A DNA stretch of 64,000 nt from Metabacillus indicus LMG 22858 (lineage in GTDB: Bacteria; Bacillota; Bacilli; Bacillales; Bacillaceae), in NCBI RefSeq assembly GCF_000708755.2, contig NZ_JGVU02000002.1, positions 124,001-188,000 on the forward strand, written 5' to 3'. Under the pieces are notes generated by a model that saw only the letters and a list, made by a program, of their open reading frames with translations, ran no database searches and had not been told where the DNA came from. Shown here in pieces: positions 7,906 to 15,980 of this stretch (positions are counted from its first letter, which is position 1; every line of letters starts with the position of its first letter). A program made the translations under genes and the position numbers.

Positions 7906-9444
7906 TTACAAAGTGTCTTTTTTAGTCTCAGTCCGATTCATAACAGGGAATTTTTCGCGTCTCAATGATTTCATTAACGAAATGACCATTAAAATCATGA
8001 TGACGGCAAACGGAAGTGCAGCAATGATGGATGCCCTCTGAAGAGCTTCAAGACCGCCAATCCATAAGAGAACGGCAGCTGCAGCAGATTGGATAAAGCC
8101 CCATACAAATTTGATTTTGTTTGGCGGATTTAAGTCTCCGTCTGTTGTCTGCATGCCAAGCACAAAAGTTGCCGAATCGGCTGAAGTAATAAAGAAAGTG
8201 CTAATCAGGAGAATAGCGAGCAGTGACATGAACATGCCAAACGGAAATTGTTCAAGGACAGCAAACAGAGCGACTTCCATCCCTTTATCATTGACGATAT
8301 CCATGATTGGCTTTTTCATAAAGTGCTGCAGGTATAATGCGGAACCTCCGAAAACTGAGAACCACAATGCACCGAAAATGGTTGGAACAGCAAGAACACC
8401 GATCAGAAATTCTCTGATTGTTCTACCTCTGGAAATCCGTGCGATAAATGTGCCGACGAACGGAGCCCATGATATCCACCATGCCCAGTAAAAGATGGTC
8501 CAATCCTGAACCCATGTGCTTTCCTCGTTAAAAGGCGTAAGACGGAAGCTCATGTAGGTCAAATTCTGCAGGTATCCGCCAATGGTTGTCGTGAACAAAT
8601 CCATGATGAAATTTGTCGGGCCTGCAAAGAGCAGAAAGAGCATGAGGGCAATCGCCAGAATAATATTAACGTTGCTGAGTATTTTAATTCCTTTATCAAG
8701 CCCTGTTTGAGCAGACAGCATGAAAAGAAAGGTCACTATCACAATAATAATCAGCTGGGTTGAAAATGTATTGCTGATTCCGTCAAACAAGTAGGAGACA
8801 CCTGCACTAATTTGAATGGCGCCGAGCCCAAGGGACGTTGCAACTCCAAAAATGGTGGCAAACACTGCAAGGAAGTCTACCAGTACGCCGGCCTTTCCAT
8901 CTGCACGATCCCCAATAAGCGGCCGAAGAATATTACTGATAACTCCGTTTTGATTTTTCCTGAACGTAAAATAAGCAAGTGATAAAGCGATAACCGAGTA
9001 AATGGCCCAAGGATGAAGGCCCCAGTGGAAAAAGGAGTAGCGCATCGCAGCACGGGCAGATTCATCCGTGAATCCTTCACCGGAAGGAGGTGCGCTGTAA
9101 TGATTCATCGGCTCAGATACTCCCCAGAACACAAGTCCGATTCCCATGCCGGCACTAAAAAGCATCGCAAACCAGCTGAGGTAAGAATACTTTGGTTCAT
9201 CATCATCATTTCCAAGCTTGATGTTTCCGTACTTCGTAAAAATTAATCCAATTGCAAAAATAAGAAAAAAAGTAGCAGTCAGCAGATAAAACCAGCCGAA
9301 TTTTTCAATAATAAATCCGTGGATAAGTGTCGTTACATTTGACAGATTGGCACTCCCGATTATGCTTTTTGGCAGCGCTCCCCACAAAATAAAAAGAACA
9401 GAAACGATGAGAGAAAGGATAAAAACAGGTGTTAGTCTCTTCAT
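7906..9444 (-). CDS. opuD: BCCT-family glycine betaine/choline-type transporter
   Basis: 512-aa membrane protein with 12 predicted helices, the size of B. subtilis OpuD. The glycine-rich GMGIGLVFWGVSEPMNHY segment (residues about 99-116) and the tryptophan-rich FYWAWWISWAPFVGTFIARISRGRT-type segment form the betaine aromatic box and signature of BCCT carriers. Such carriers use sodium symport to import glycine betaine or related osmolytes under salt stress. Substrate range cannot be read from sequence, so the symbol is tentative (BetL is an alternative). AGGAGG lies just before the ATG. It is divergent from the deacetylase gene. Confidence 0.88.
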   Translation of the reverse strand: MKRLTPVFILSLIVSVLFILWGALPKSIIGSANLSNVTTLIHGFIIEKFGWFYLLTATFFLIFAIGLIFTKYGNIKLGNDDDEPKYSYLSWFAMLFSAGMGIGLVFWGVSEPMNHYSAPPSGEGFTDESARAAMRYSFFHWGLHPWAIYSVIALSLAYFTFRKNQNGVISNILRPLIGDRADGKAGVLVDFLAVFATIFGVATSLGLGAIQISAGVSYLFDGISNTFSTQLIIIVIVTFLFMLSAQTGLDKGIKILSNVNIILAIALMLFLLFAGPTNFIMDLFTTTIGGYLQNLTYMSFRLTPFNEESTWVQDWTIFYWAWWISWAPFVGTFIARISRGRTIREFLIGVLAVPTIFGALWFSVFGGSALYLQHFMKKPIMDIVNDKGMEVALFAVLEQFPFGMFMSLLAILLISTFFITSADSATFVLGMQTTDGDLNPPNKIKFVWGFIQSAAAAVLLWIGGLEALQRASIIAALPFAVIMILMVISLMKSLRREKFPVMNRTETKKDTL

Positions 9445-9561
9445 ATTCAGACCTCCTTCAAAATAGGAAATAAGAAGTGTTGTTAATTAATTCCTCTTCC
9501 TATATAGTGAAGCAATCGGCGGCAAATTATTCTAAAAAGAATGCACCGGGGAGGAAAGAAC

Positions 9562-10395
9562 GTGAGAAAAGCACTCTGTATGACGGCAGCAGCTTTTTTC
9601 CTTGCAGGATGCACTGCATCAGGAACTGGCGGCAAAAACGAAGAAAAGCCGCCTGAGGAAGAGAAAGCGGTACATGAGGCAGGGGAGGAAAAACCAGAGC
9701 CTGCAGCAGATCTGGAATCAGATGAAAAGACTAAACAGCCAGCCATATTGGATAAAACCCCAAAATATAAAATCGATCCGGAAAATTGGTCACTTAAGCC
9801 TTTAAGTCCTGATGTCAGCCCGAAAGCGGTGCTTCTGACTATCGACGATGCTCCTGATCAGCACAGTGTGGAGATGGCTCAGACATTAAAAAAGATGGGA
9901 GTAAAGGCGATTTTCTTTGTAAATGGTCATTTCCTGGATACGGAAGAGGAGAAAGCAAGACTGAAAGAGATTTATCAGCTTGGCTTCCCTATTGGAAATC
10001 ATACAATGACCCATTCCAATCTTAAGGACCTGACCCCTTCAGAACAGAAAAGGGAAATTACGGTTCTGAATGATCTCGTTGAGCAAATAACGGGTGAACG
10101 TCCCCGTTTTTTCAGAGCTCCGTTTGGAAGCAACACAGATGAAAGCAGAAAAATTGCGGAAGAGGAAAAGATGGTGCTGATGAACTGGACGTACGGCTAT
10201 GACTGGGAAAGTGAGTACCAGACAAAAGAAGCACTGACAGAAATCATGATCAATACTCCGTACTTGACTGATGGTGCAAACTTGCTAATGCATGACCGCA
10301 AGTGGACAAGCGAAGCATTAAGCGCCATTGTGACAGGACTGAAACAAAAAGGGTATGAAATGGCTGATCCTGATACAATTGAAACTCCTCTTTAG
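9562..10395 (+). CDS. Polysaccharide deacetylase lipoprotein (NodB domain)
   Basis: 277-aa secreted lipoprotein. GTG start at 9562 with GGGGAGGA 6 nt upstream gives a clean signal peptide with lipobox LAGC (Cys17). A low-complexity Glu/Lys/Pro linker (about 20-65) precedes the NodB domain: motif 1 TIDDAPD (93-99, a variant of TFDDGP), motif 2 HTMTH (147-151, two metal-binding His) and motif 3 RAPFG (185-189), then LLMHDR near the C-terminus. It probably removes acetyl groups from peptidoglycan or another wall polymer at the cell surface. Which one is not clear; the TID variant in motif 1 is mildly unusual. Confidence 0.88.
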   Translation: MRKALCMTAAAFFLAGCTASGTGGKNEEKPPEEEKAVHEAGEEKPEPAADLESDEKTKQPAILDKTPKYKIDPENWSLKPLSPDVSPKAVLLTIDDAPDQHSVEMAQTLKKMGVKAIFFVNGHFLDTEEEKARLKEIYQLGFPIGNHTMTHSNLKDLTPSEQKREITVLNDLVEQITGERPRFFRAPFGSNTDESRKIAEEEKMVLMNWTYGYDWESEYQTKEALTEIMINTPYLTDGANLLMHDRKWTSEALSAIVTGLKQKGYEMADPDTIETPL

Positions 10396-10397
10396 AA

Positions 10398-10436
10398 TGA
10401 AAACAGCGATCTTTGGCGATCGCTGTTTTCATCTTT
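10398..10436. terminator. Bidirectional terminator between convergent genes
   Basis: Perfect 14-bp stem TGAAAACAGCGATC / GATCGCTGTTTTCA (10398-10411, 10418-10431) with T-rich sequence on the plus side and an A-rich left arm for the minus strand. It overlaps the end of the minus-strand gene. Confidence 0.85.
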
Positions 10437-10827
10437 TGTAATAGTACATCTTCCTTCCGTTGAATAAAGTCAGTTCCCCTTTTAGTTTTTTTGCCAGAAA
10501 CTTTGAAAATTCATTTGCTTTATTTCTGTCGCCATATTTGGAATCTGCCGGCAGGGTAATTTGCAGAAATGAAAAGGCCTCTTCATTCACGGGACCTGCT
10601 CCAATATACATTTTTGCATAGCCGCGCTCCTCAGAGGTAAGGGAGAGATATCCGTCCTCATGCTTGCACTCGTATGGAAAAGCAGACTGGTCATAGTCAA
10701 ACTGCAGCTGTTCGCCCGTTTTTCCTGTTATCTCTTTGTAATAAAGAAAGAGCTCCTCAACCTGTTGGAGGGATATTGTCTGCTGAGCAGATCCTTCGAC
10801 TAAATGAATAAAAGCGTGTGAGGCCAT
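10429..10827 (-). CDS. DUF1885-like conserved protein
   Basis: 132-aa soluble protein. ATG at 10827 is chosen for the AGGAG 8 nt upstream. The sequence (start MASHAFIHLVEGSAQQTISL; a YAKMYIGAGPVNEEAFSFLQITLP core; Lys-rich end) matches my memory of the DUF1885 family of Bacillaceae, which has a solved fold but no known function. It is convergent with the deacetylase and shares its terminator. Cytoplasmic; no signal peptide. Confidence 0.65.
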   Translation of the reverse strand: MASHAFIHLVEGSAQQTISLQQVEELFLYYKEITGKTGEQLQFDYDQSAFPYECKHEDGYLSLTSEERGYAKMYIGAGPVNEEAFSFLQITLPADSKYGDRNKANEFSKFLAKKLKGELTLFNGRKMYYYKR

Positions 10828-10982
10828 TGCGTCAACTCCTAAGCACAATTTTATAGATGTCCGATTATTTAAAATATTACATATTATCCGCCGGCTTGCA
10901 AGTTCAAGGGGAAATGATTGTGCTCTTCGGAATAATGAAGTATAATTAATCTGAATAATCTGATAAAAAGAAGGAGGCCATC

Positions 10983-11282
10983 ATGAACACATTGGAAAAG
11001 TTTTATGATGATACCGAACAGGCAAATGTCAGGTATGTTGGTTTTGCTTCCAGTGATTTAAGGTACGATATGGCCATCGTGTATTCAGGCATGTTTTTTG
11101 GCAAACCTCTCGTCATCTGCCTTCAGACCGGAAAATCTGTTCTCCTTGACTCATCAGATATCGAAGACCTCGAATTCCTCATGCGCACCTTTCGGATTGA
11201 TACACTGCAGCAGGCAGCAGAACTGTCAGATTTCTTCCGTGAAGTCATCCCGTCCGTCCAATTAACAACTCAATATGAATAG
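10983..11282 (+). CDS. DUF3055-like small conserved protein
   Basis: 99 aa, strong GAAGGAGG before ATG 10983. The sequence (EQANVRYVGFASSDLRYDMAIVYSGMFFGKPLVICLQTGKSVLLDSSDIED) corresponds to a Firmicute-specific family I recall as DUF3055. It is cytoplasmic and monocistronic, with a terminator directly after it. Function unknown. Confidence 0.65.
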   Translation: MNTLEKFYDDTEQANVRYVGFASSDLRYDMAIVYSGMFFGKPLVICLQTGKSVLLDSSDIEDLEFLMRTFRIDTLQQAAELSDFFREVIPSVQLTTQYE

Positions 11283-11292
11283 TTAAGCAAAG

Positions 11293-11325
11293 ACTGGCGA
11301 ACAGATCCGTTCCGCCAGTTTTTTT
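11293..11325 (+). terminator. Rho-independent terminator
   Basis: Stem ACTGGCG(AAC) / (GTTC)CGCCAGT followed by seven T, 10 bp after the stop of the preceding gene. Confidence 0.88.
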
Positions 11326-11363
11326 GTGCATTTTTCAAAAAAGAATACTTTTAGAGATAAAAA

Positions 11364-11418
11364 GATTAAATGTGTTATACAATTTAGGCTTGACGGATTA
11401 AATGTGTTATATTATTAT
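11364..11418 (+). promoter_or_regulatory. SR1 promoter with two CcpN operators
   Basis: -35 TTGACG (11390-11395), 17-bp spacer, -10 TATTAT (11413-11418). The 16-mer GATTAAATGTGTTATA occurs twice, at 11364-11379 and 11396-11411, exactly 32 bp apart (three helical turns). Both copies contain TGTGTTATAYW, a full match to the CcpN box TRTGHYATAYW as I recall it: one upstream of -35, one between -35 and -10. In B. subtilis CcpN represses SR1 during glycolytic growth. An imperfect CcpA cre (ATTAAGCGCTTTCA, 11434-11447) lies just after the expected start of transcription, matching the minor CcpA effect known there. Confidence 0.85.
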
Positions 11419-11479
11419 AAAGTTACAAAGTATTAAGCGCTTTCAAATAGTGCTAATCCATTCAAAAAGGGGTATGGAA

Positions 11480-11620
11480 ATGGGAACAATCGTGTGTCAA
11501 ACCTGCAACGGAACGATCGATCATTTTGAAGATGAAAAGGTCAGTGTTTTGTACGGAAAATGCACAAGCTGCGATTGCCAAGTACTAGAGAGAGAAATGA
11601 CAGTTATTCAAGGGGTTTAA
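11480..11620 (+). CDS. sr1P: GapA-binding peptide SR1P
   Basis: 46-aa peptide beginning MGTIVCQTCNGTIDHFEDEK, with the conserved LYGKC...C segment. In B. subtilis SR1P (39 aa) binds glyceraldehyde-3-phosphate dehydrogenase GapA and, with it, stimulates RNase J1. The four Cys form two CxxC-like pairs, as in a small zinc ribbon. ATG 11480 is preferred over an in-frame ATG at 11474 because AAAAGGGG ends 7 nt upstream. The extra seven or so residues at the C-terminus (after CQVLE) are longer than in B. subtilis. Confidence 0.9.
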   Translation: MGTIVCQTCNGTIDHFEDEKVSVLYGKCTSCDCQVLEREMTVIQGV

Positions 11621-11631
11621 ATAGAAGATTG

Positions 11632-11664
11632 AAAAGCATGCAGGGGGGCCTGCATGCTTTTTTT
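11632..11664 (+). terminator. SR1 terminator
   Basis: Perfect 13-bp stem AAAAGCATGCAGG / CCTGCATGCTTTT with a 4-nt loop of G and further T, starting 12 nt after the SR1P stop codon. Confidence 0.92.
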
Positions 11665-11681
11665 GCTGTTTAAAAGACAAG

Positions 11682-12136
11682 GTGAATGGTACCCCATAAA
11701 TCTGACGGAGCAAATTACAGGGAAGCAAAGCGTCAAAATGGTACCTCATAAATCGGCCGGAGCAAATTACAGGGAAGCAAAGCATCAAAATGGTACCCCA
11801 TGAATCAGGCGAAGTAAATTATGGGGAAGCAAAAAGCGAGAATGGTACCTCATAAATCAGACGGAGCAAATTAAAGGGAAGCAAAAAGCGAGAATGGTAC
11901 CTCATAAATCAGACGGAGCAAATTAAAGGGGAGCAAAAAGCCAAAATGGTACCTCATAAATCAGGCGGAACAAGTTATAGGGAAGCAAAAAGCGAGAATG
12001 GTACCTCATAAATCAGACTGATCAAATTATAGGGAAGCAAAAAGCCAGAATGGTGCCCTATAAATCAGGCGGAGCAATTTATAGGGCAGCAAAGCGTCAA
12101 AATGGTACCCCATAAATCAGACAGAACAAATTATAA
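11682..12136. repeat. Tandem array 2, nearly nine 52-bp units without indels
   Basis: The marker GGTACC (or GGTGCC) begins at 11688, 11740, 11792, 11844, 11896, 11948, 12000, 12052 and 12104: every step is exactly 52 bp. The consensus contains CCTCATAAATCAG and a later TTATAGGGAAGC that can pair. In unit 8 the pair is a perfect 11-bp stem (12055-12065 with 12077-12087); unit 3 keeps pairing with CCCCAT / ATGGGG (11796-11801, 11821-11826). It fills most of the 614-bp gap between SR1P and speA. It is not CRISPR-like (no unique spacers) and not coding (52 is not a multiple of three). Confidence 0.97.
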
Positions 12137-12184
12137 GCTGCCCAGCATCACACCAATCCGCTGTTATCAAATAAATAACAAAAC

Positions 12185-12214
12185 AAACCCCCGGGAACTC
12201 TTTCCCGGGGGTTT
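12185..12214 (-). terminator. speA terminator
   Basis: Perfect 13-bp stem AAACCCCCGGGAA / TTCCCGGGGGTTT, 4-nt loop; the minus strand continues with T-rich TTTGTTTTG. It lies 20 bp after the speA stop. Confidence 0.88.
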
Positions 12215-12234
12215 CAGCATGCACCATGCTTCAG

Positions 12235-13707
12235 TTATTTAATCGCTCTATGCTCTTTAATTACCCGCAGGTAATGGAGTTCCGGATCTTCCGGTCCCTG
12301 GACGGGAAGCCCGACTTCAAGATTTTTGCGCACATATGAAAGGTTCTCTTCTGAAATGATTTCTCCTGGAATGAAAATTGGAATCCCCGGAGGATACACC
12401 ATGATAAACTCTGCAATGATCCGGCCAGCAGATTCTGAAAACGGAACGATTTCTGTGTCAGCGTAGAAAGCGTCACGCGGCGTTAAAGCCAGTACTGGAA
12501 TATCCGGAAGCATGACCTCCGGCTTAGCTTTATCAGCCGATGCGTGTGCAAATTGCGCCGACAGCGCCTGCAGCGCTTCAACCAGGATTCCGGTTTCTCT
12601 TTCCGTGTCACCAGGTGTGATGATACAGAGAATGTTGTATAAATCAGACATTTCCACTTCGATATTATAGTTTTCACGCAGCCATTTTTCTACATCATAG
12701 CCGTTCAGTCCGAGCTCTTTAATCGAAATGATTAATTTCGTCGGATCGTAATCATAAGCGGCCTTTGTGCCGATGATTTCTTCTCCGATGCATTCAATTT
12801 TATCGATTTCATTGATTTTGTTTCTTGTTTCATTTGCAAGCTGTATCGCTTTTTCGGCAAGATCGCGTCCTTCTGTGGCAAGCCTCTTTCTTGCCACGTC
12901 AAGGGATGCAAGCAGCAGGTAGGAAGTTGACGTTGTTGTCAGCATGCTCAGGATTGTCTGGACTCTCTGAACCGAAACAAGTCCTTCCCGCACATTGAGG
13001 ATCGAACTTTGAGTCATGGAGCCACCTAGCTTATGAACGCTTGTAGCGGCCATATCAGCACCTGCCTGCATCGCTGAAAGCGGCAGGTCATCATGAAAAT
13101 GAATGTGCACGCCGTGTGCTTCATCAACAAGCACCGGCACGTTGTAGGAATGAGAAATTTCCACGATTTTTTTCAAATCAGCTGAAACGCCGAAGTACGT
13201 AGGATTAATGACGAGCAGCCCTTTTGCATCAGGATGCTGCTCAAGTGCATGTTCAACAGATTCGGTTGTTATGCCGTGCGAAATGCCGAGGTCTTTGTCA
13301 ATCTCAGGGTGGATAAAGATCGGTGTTGCACCTGAGAAAACTACGGCAGACATAACAGATTTATGAACATTGCGCGGGACAAGGATTTTATCTCCAGGTC
13401 CGCAGACGGCCATTACCATGGTCATGATGGCCCCGCTCGTGCCCTGCACAGAGAAGAATGTATAGTCAGCTCCGAATGCTTCTGCTGCGAGGTCCTGGGC
13501 TTTTTTTATCATGCCTTTAGGAGAGTGGAGATCATCCAGCGGGCCGATGTTGATCAAATCTATAGATAAAGCAGATTCCCCGATAAAAGATCTGAATTCC
13601 GGGTCAATGCCTGCTCCTTTTTTATGTCCAGGAATATGGAATTGTACAGGATCTTTCTTTGCATGTTCTTTTAGCCCTGTAAATAACGGTGTTTCATATT
13701 GCGACAA
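12235..13707 (-). CDS. speA: Arginine decarboxylase (aminotransferase-fold PLP enzyme)
   Basis: 490 aa, the same length as B. subtilis SpeA, which decarboxylates arginine to agmatine in polyamine synthesis. It belongs to the Orn/Lys/Arg decarboxylase class III fold: N-terminal FHIPGHKKGAG, DEAHG (195-199) contacting PLP, and the Schiff-base lysine Lys226 in TSVHKLGGS, followed by the C-terminal PPGIPIFIPGE segment. The TTG start (13705-13707) follows AGAAGGTGGG. Lysine decarboxylase is the main alternative, but position after SR1 argues for SpeA. Agmatine and arginine metabolism link it loosely to the SR1-AhrC circuit next door. Confidence 0.92.
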   Translation of the reverse strand: MSQYETPLFTGLKEHAKKDPVQFHIPGHKKGAGIDPEFRSFIGESALSIDLINIGPLDDLHSPKGMIKKAQDLAAEAFGADYTFFSVQGTSGAIMTMVMAVCGPGDKILVPRNVHKSVMSAVVFSGATPIFIHPEIDKDLGISHGITTESVEHALEQHPDAKGLLVINPTYFGVSADLKKIVEISHSYNVPVLVDEAHGVHIHFHDDLPLSAMQAGADMAATSVHKLGGSMTQSSILNVREGLVSVQRVQTILSMLTTTSTSYLLLASLDVARKRLATEGRDLAEKAIQLANETRNKINEIDKIECIGEEIIGTKAAYDYDPTKLIISIKELGLNGYDVEKWLRENYNIEVEMSDLYNILCIITPGDTERETGILVEALQALSAQFAHASADKAKPEVMLPDIPVLALTPRDAFYADTEIVPFSESAGRIIAEFIMVYPPGIPIFIPGEIISEENLSYVRKNLEVGLPVQGPEDPELHYLRVIKEHRAIK

Positions 13708-13868
13708 TTTGTATTCCCACCTTCTTTAGTGCGTAATCTATTTTCATCACGTTCATTTACACATAAAACAAGTGAATTATATCACTTTCTACAAGGATTG
13801 GAAAGGAGTTTTTAGCGGGCAGATAAACGGGGGACAATGAATATTTAACAGAATTTTTAGAATAATAG

Positions 13869-13929
13869 TTGTCTTTTTTGGCAGAATCATATTATGATAG
13901 AAACAGAACTACATACCAACCGGTTAGTA
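13869..13929 (+). promoter_or_regulatory. Promoter and TetR-type operator of the catabolic operon
   Basis: -35-like TTGTCT (13869-13874), 18-bp spacer, -10 TATGAT (13893-13898). Directly after the expected start lies TACCAACCGGTTAGTA (13914-13929), a 16-bp palindrome with one mismatch. The same pattern recurs at 20229-20244. It resembles operators of TetR-family fatty-acid or phenylacetate regulators and is probably bound by the TetR protein at 19622-20185. It does not resemble the B. subtilis FadR site. Confidence 0.75.
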
Positions 13930-13953
13930 AGGTGGATGAAAGGGTGATGAGAG

Positions 13954-15180
13954 TTGAATTTCTCGTATTCAGAAAAGGTAGTTGAGCTGCAGAAGCAGGT
14001 AATCTCTTTTATGGAAGAATTCGTCTATCCGAATGAAAAGAAATATGAAGAGCAATTAAATGATCAGGAAACGAGATGGTCTGCCATTCCTCCTATTATG
14101 GAGGAGCTGAAAGCCAAAGCAAAGGAACGGGGACTGTGGAACTTGTTCCTTCCAGAAAGCGAATATGGTGCCGGGCTGACAAATCTTGAATATGCTCCGC
14201 TTTGTGAGATTATGGGCCGTTCGCTGCTCGCTCCGGAAGTTTTCAACTGTGCTGCACCTGACACTGGAAACATGGAAGTGCTTGTGAGGTATGGATCGCA
14301 TGAACAGAAAGAAAAATGGCTGAAACCGCTGCTTGCGGGCGAGATCCGCTCTTGCTTTTCCATGACAGAACCAGACGTTGCCTCAGCTGACGCGACAAAT
14401 ATTGAAGCGAGCATTATCCGCGACGGTAATGAGTATGTCATCAACGGAAGAAAATGGTGGTCATCCGGTGCAGGAGATCCGCGCTGCAAGATTGCGATTG
14501 TCATGGGTAAATCTGATTACAACGCTCCTAAATATGAGCAGCAGTCTATGATTCTCGTGCCGCTCGATACTCCGGGAGTTACTATTGAAAGAGTTCTTCC
14601 CGTTTTTGGCTATGATCATGCTCCGCACGGTCATGCTGAAATTACGTTTAAGGATGTCCGCGTTCCTGCAGAGAATATGCTTCTAGGCGAAGGAAGAGGG
14701 TTTGAGATTGCCCAGGGCCGCCTTGGACCGGGCCGCATCCATCACTGCATGCGCTTAATAGGGGCTGCAGAACGTGCGCTTGAAGAATTATGTAAGCGTG
14801 TACAAAAGAGAGAAGCCTTCGGTAAACCGATATCAAGCCAGGGTGTTGTCAGAGAGTGGATCGCTGATTCCCGAATTGAAATTGAGCAGGCAAGGCTGCT
14901 GACGCTGAAAGCTGCCTATATGATGGATACAGTTGGAAACAAACAGGCGAAAACGGAAATTGCCATGATTAAAGTGATTGCTCCAAACATGGCTTTAAAA
15001 GTCATTGACCGTGCTATTCAGGCATTTGGAGCAGCCGGAGTAAGCGAAGATACTCCGCTTGCGGCTCAGTGGGCAGGGGCAAGAACGCTCAGAATCGCCG
15101 ACGGTCCTGATGAGGTTCACCGTGCACAGCTGGCAAGACTTGAACTGAAAAAATACGATGTGAATCTGCAGACTGTATAA
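13954..15180 (+). CDS. Acyl-CoA dehydrogenase, ACAD10/11-like
   Basis: 408-aa FAD-dependent acyl-CoA dehydrogenase introducing the alpha-beta double bond. The signature [13 protein letters not shown] is the form found in ACAD11/ACAD10 and bacterial LvaC-type enzymes rather than short-chain dehydrogenases. The C-terminal part carries the helical FAD/tetramer domain ([16 protein letters not shown]). TTG start at 13954 with AAAGGGTG upstream; an ATG 7 nt earlier is out of frame. It is first in a long operon with an APH-type kinase (22364-23419); in ACAD10/11 systems kinase and dehydrogenase act together on 4-hydroxyacyl-CoA. This substrate is inference; an ordinary fatty acyl-CoA is possible. 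Confidence 0.9.
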   Translation: MNFSYSEKVVELQKQVISFMEEFVYPNEKKYEEQLNDQETRWSAIPPIMEELKAKAKERGLWNLFLPESEYGAGLTNLEYAPLCEIMGRSLLAPEVFNCAAPDTGNMEVLVRYGSHEQKEKWLKPLLAGEIRSCFSMTEPDVASADATNIEASIIRDGNEYVINGRKWWSSGAGDPRCKIAIVMGKSDYNAPKYEQQSMILVPLDTPGVTIERVLPVFGYDHAPHGHAEITFKDVRVPAENMLLGEGRGFEIAQGRLGPGRIHHCMRLIGAAERALEELCKRVQKREAFGKPISSQGVVREWIADSRIEIEQARLLTLKAAYMMDTVGNKQAKTEIAMIKVIAPNMALKVIDRAIQAFGAAGVSEDTPLAAQWAGARTLRIADGPDEVHRAQLARLELKKYDVNLQTV

Positions 15181-15191
15181 GGAGGGATATC

Positions 15192-15968
15192 ATGCACATC
15201 AAGGAACTTTTTGATCTGAAAGACAAGGTCGCCATAATTACAGGCGGCGGCAGGGGGCTTGGCGCCCAGATGGCGGAAGGCTTTGCCCAGGCCGGCGCAT
15301 CGCTCGTGCTCTGCTCCAGAAAGGCAGCTGCCTGTGAGGATACAGCGCAAAGGCTGAGCAGTGAATACGGAATCAAGGCGATCGCACTCGGGTGTGACGT
15401 AACGAATCAGGCTGATGTGAAAAATGTGGTGCAGACAGCAGTGGACACGTTCCGAAAAATTGACATTCTCGTCAATAACAGCGGTGCTACATGGGGAGCT
15501 CCGGTACAGGACATGCCGCTTGATGCGTGGAATAAAGTCATGAATGTGAATGTAACGGGCACCTTTTTGATGTCACAGGAAGCAGGAAAGCACATGATCC
15601 AGCAAAAAAGCGGAAAAATCATCAACATTGCTTCCGTTGCAGGCCTTGGAGGGACAGACCCGCGCTACATGGATACGATTGCCTATAACACCAGTAAAGG
15701 AGCGGTTATTACCTTTACAAAGGATTTAGCTGTGAAATGGGGCCAATACAACATCAATGTCAACGCGATTGCCCCGGGATTTTTCCCGACAAAAATGTCC
15801 CAGGTCATTATCGAGAATGGAAAAGACCATTTCCTGAACATGACGCCGCTCAAGAGGTTCGGGACCGACCAGGATTTAAAAGGAGCTGCATTGTTCCTTG
15901 CAGCTAAAGCATCAGACTTTATGACCGGTGATGTTCTCGTCGTTGACGGCGGAACACATGCCATGTAA
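15192..15968 (+). CDS. SDR-family oxidoreductase (first of three)
   Basis: 258-aa short-chain dehydrogenase/reductase. The cofactor motif TGGGRGLG is at about 18-25, the NNSG segment at about 94-97, and the catalytic Ser-Tyr-Lys set is S140-region (IASVAG), with Tyr and Lys in the YNTSK motif. It resembles gluconate-5-dehydrogenase/3-oxoacyl reductase-like SDRs. In this operon it may oxidise a hydroxyacyl-CoA. It starts 12 bp after the acyl-CoA dehydrogenase with GGAGGG before the ATG. Confidence 0.88.
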   Translation: MHIKELFDLKDKVAIITGGGRGLGAQMAEGFAQAGASLVLCSRKAAACEDTAQRLSSEYGIKAIALGCDVTNQADVKNVVQTAVDTFRKIDILVNNSGATWGAPVQDMPLDAWNKVMNVNVTGTFLMSQEAGKHMIQQKSGKIINIASVAGLGGTDPRYMDTIAYNTSKGAVITFTKDLAVKWGQYNINVNAIAPGFFPTKMSQVIIENGKDHFLNMTPLKRFGTDQDLKGAALFLAAKASDFMTGDVLVVDGGTHAM

Positions 15969-15980
15969 GGAGGAAGAAGA

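Larger units (their letters stand above)
11425..11668 (+). ncRNA. sr1: SR1 dual-function small RNA
   Basis: Transcript of about 240 nt inferred from the -10 box at 11413-11418 to the terminator T-run at about 11668. In B. subtilis, SR1 (about 205 nt) lies at the same place next to speA, pairs with ahrC mRNA to block translation of the arginine regulator, and encodes the SR1P peptide. Here the leader is about 55 nt, then the peptide gene, then a terminator. I have not aligned the ahrC-pairing regions. Confidence 0.82.

Noticed and set aside
11585-11788. Minus-strand reading frame over array 2
   Set aside because: It arises from the repeat, has no ribosome site, overlaps SR1 and breaks the period rule for coding repeats.
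11682-12136. CRISPR array
   Set aside because: The whole 52-bp unit repeats; there are no unique spacers of constant length and no cas genes.
13740-13953. Canonical FadR operator upstream of the acyl-CoA dehydrogenase
   Set aside because: No TGAATGA-type palindrome was found; the palindrome present has a different sequence.
14064-14504. Long minus-strand frame inside the acyl-CoA dehydrogenase gene
   Set aside because: Shadow of the coding strand without ribosome site or recognisable domain; the same holds for other antisense frames in the island.
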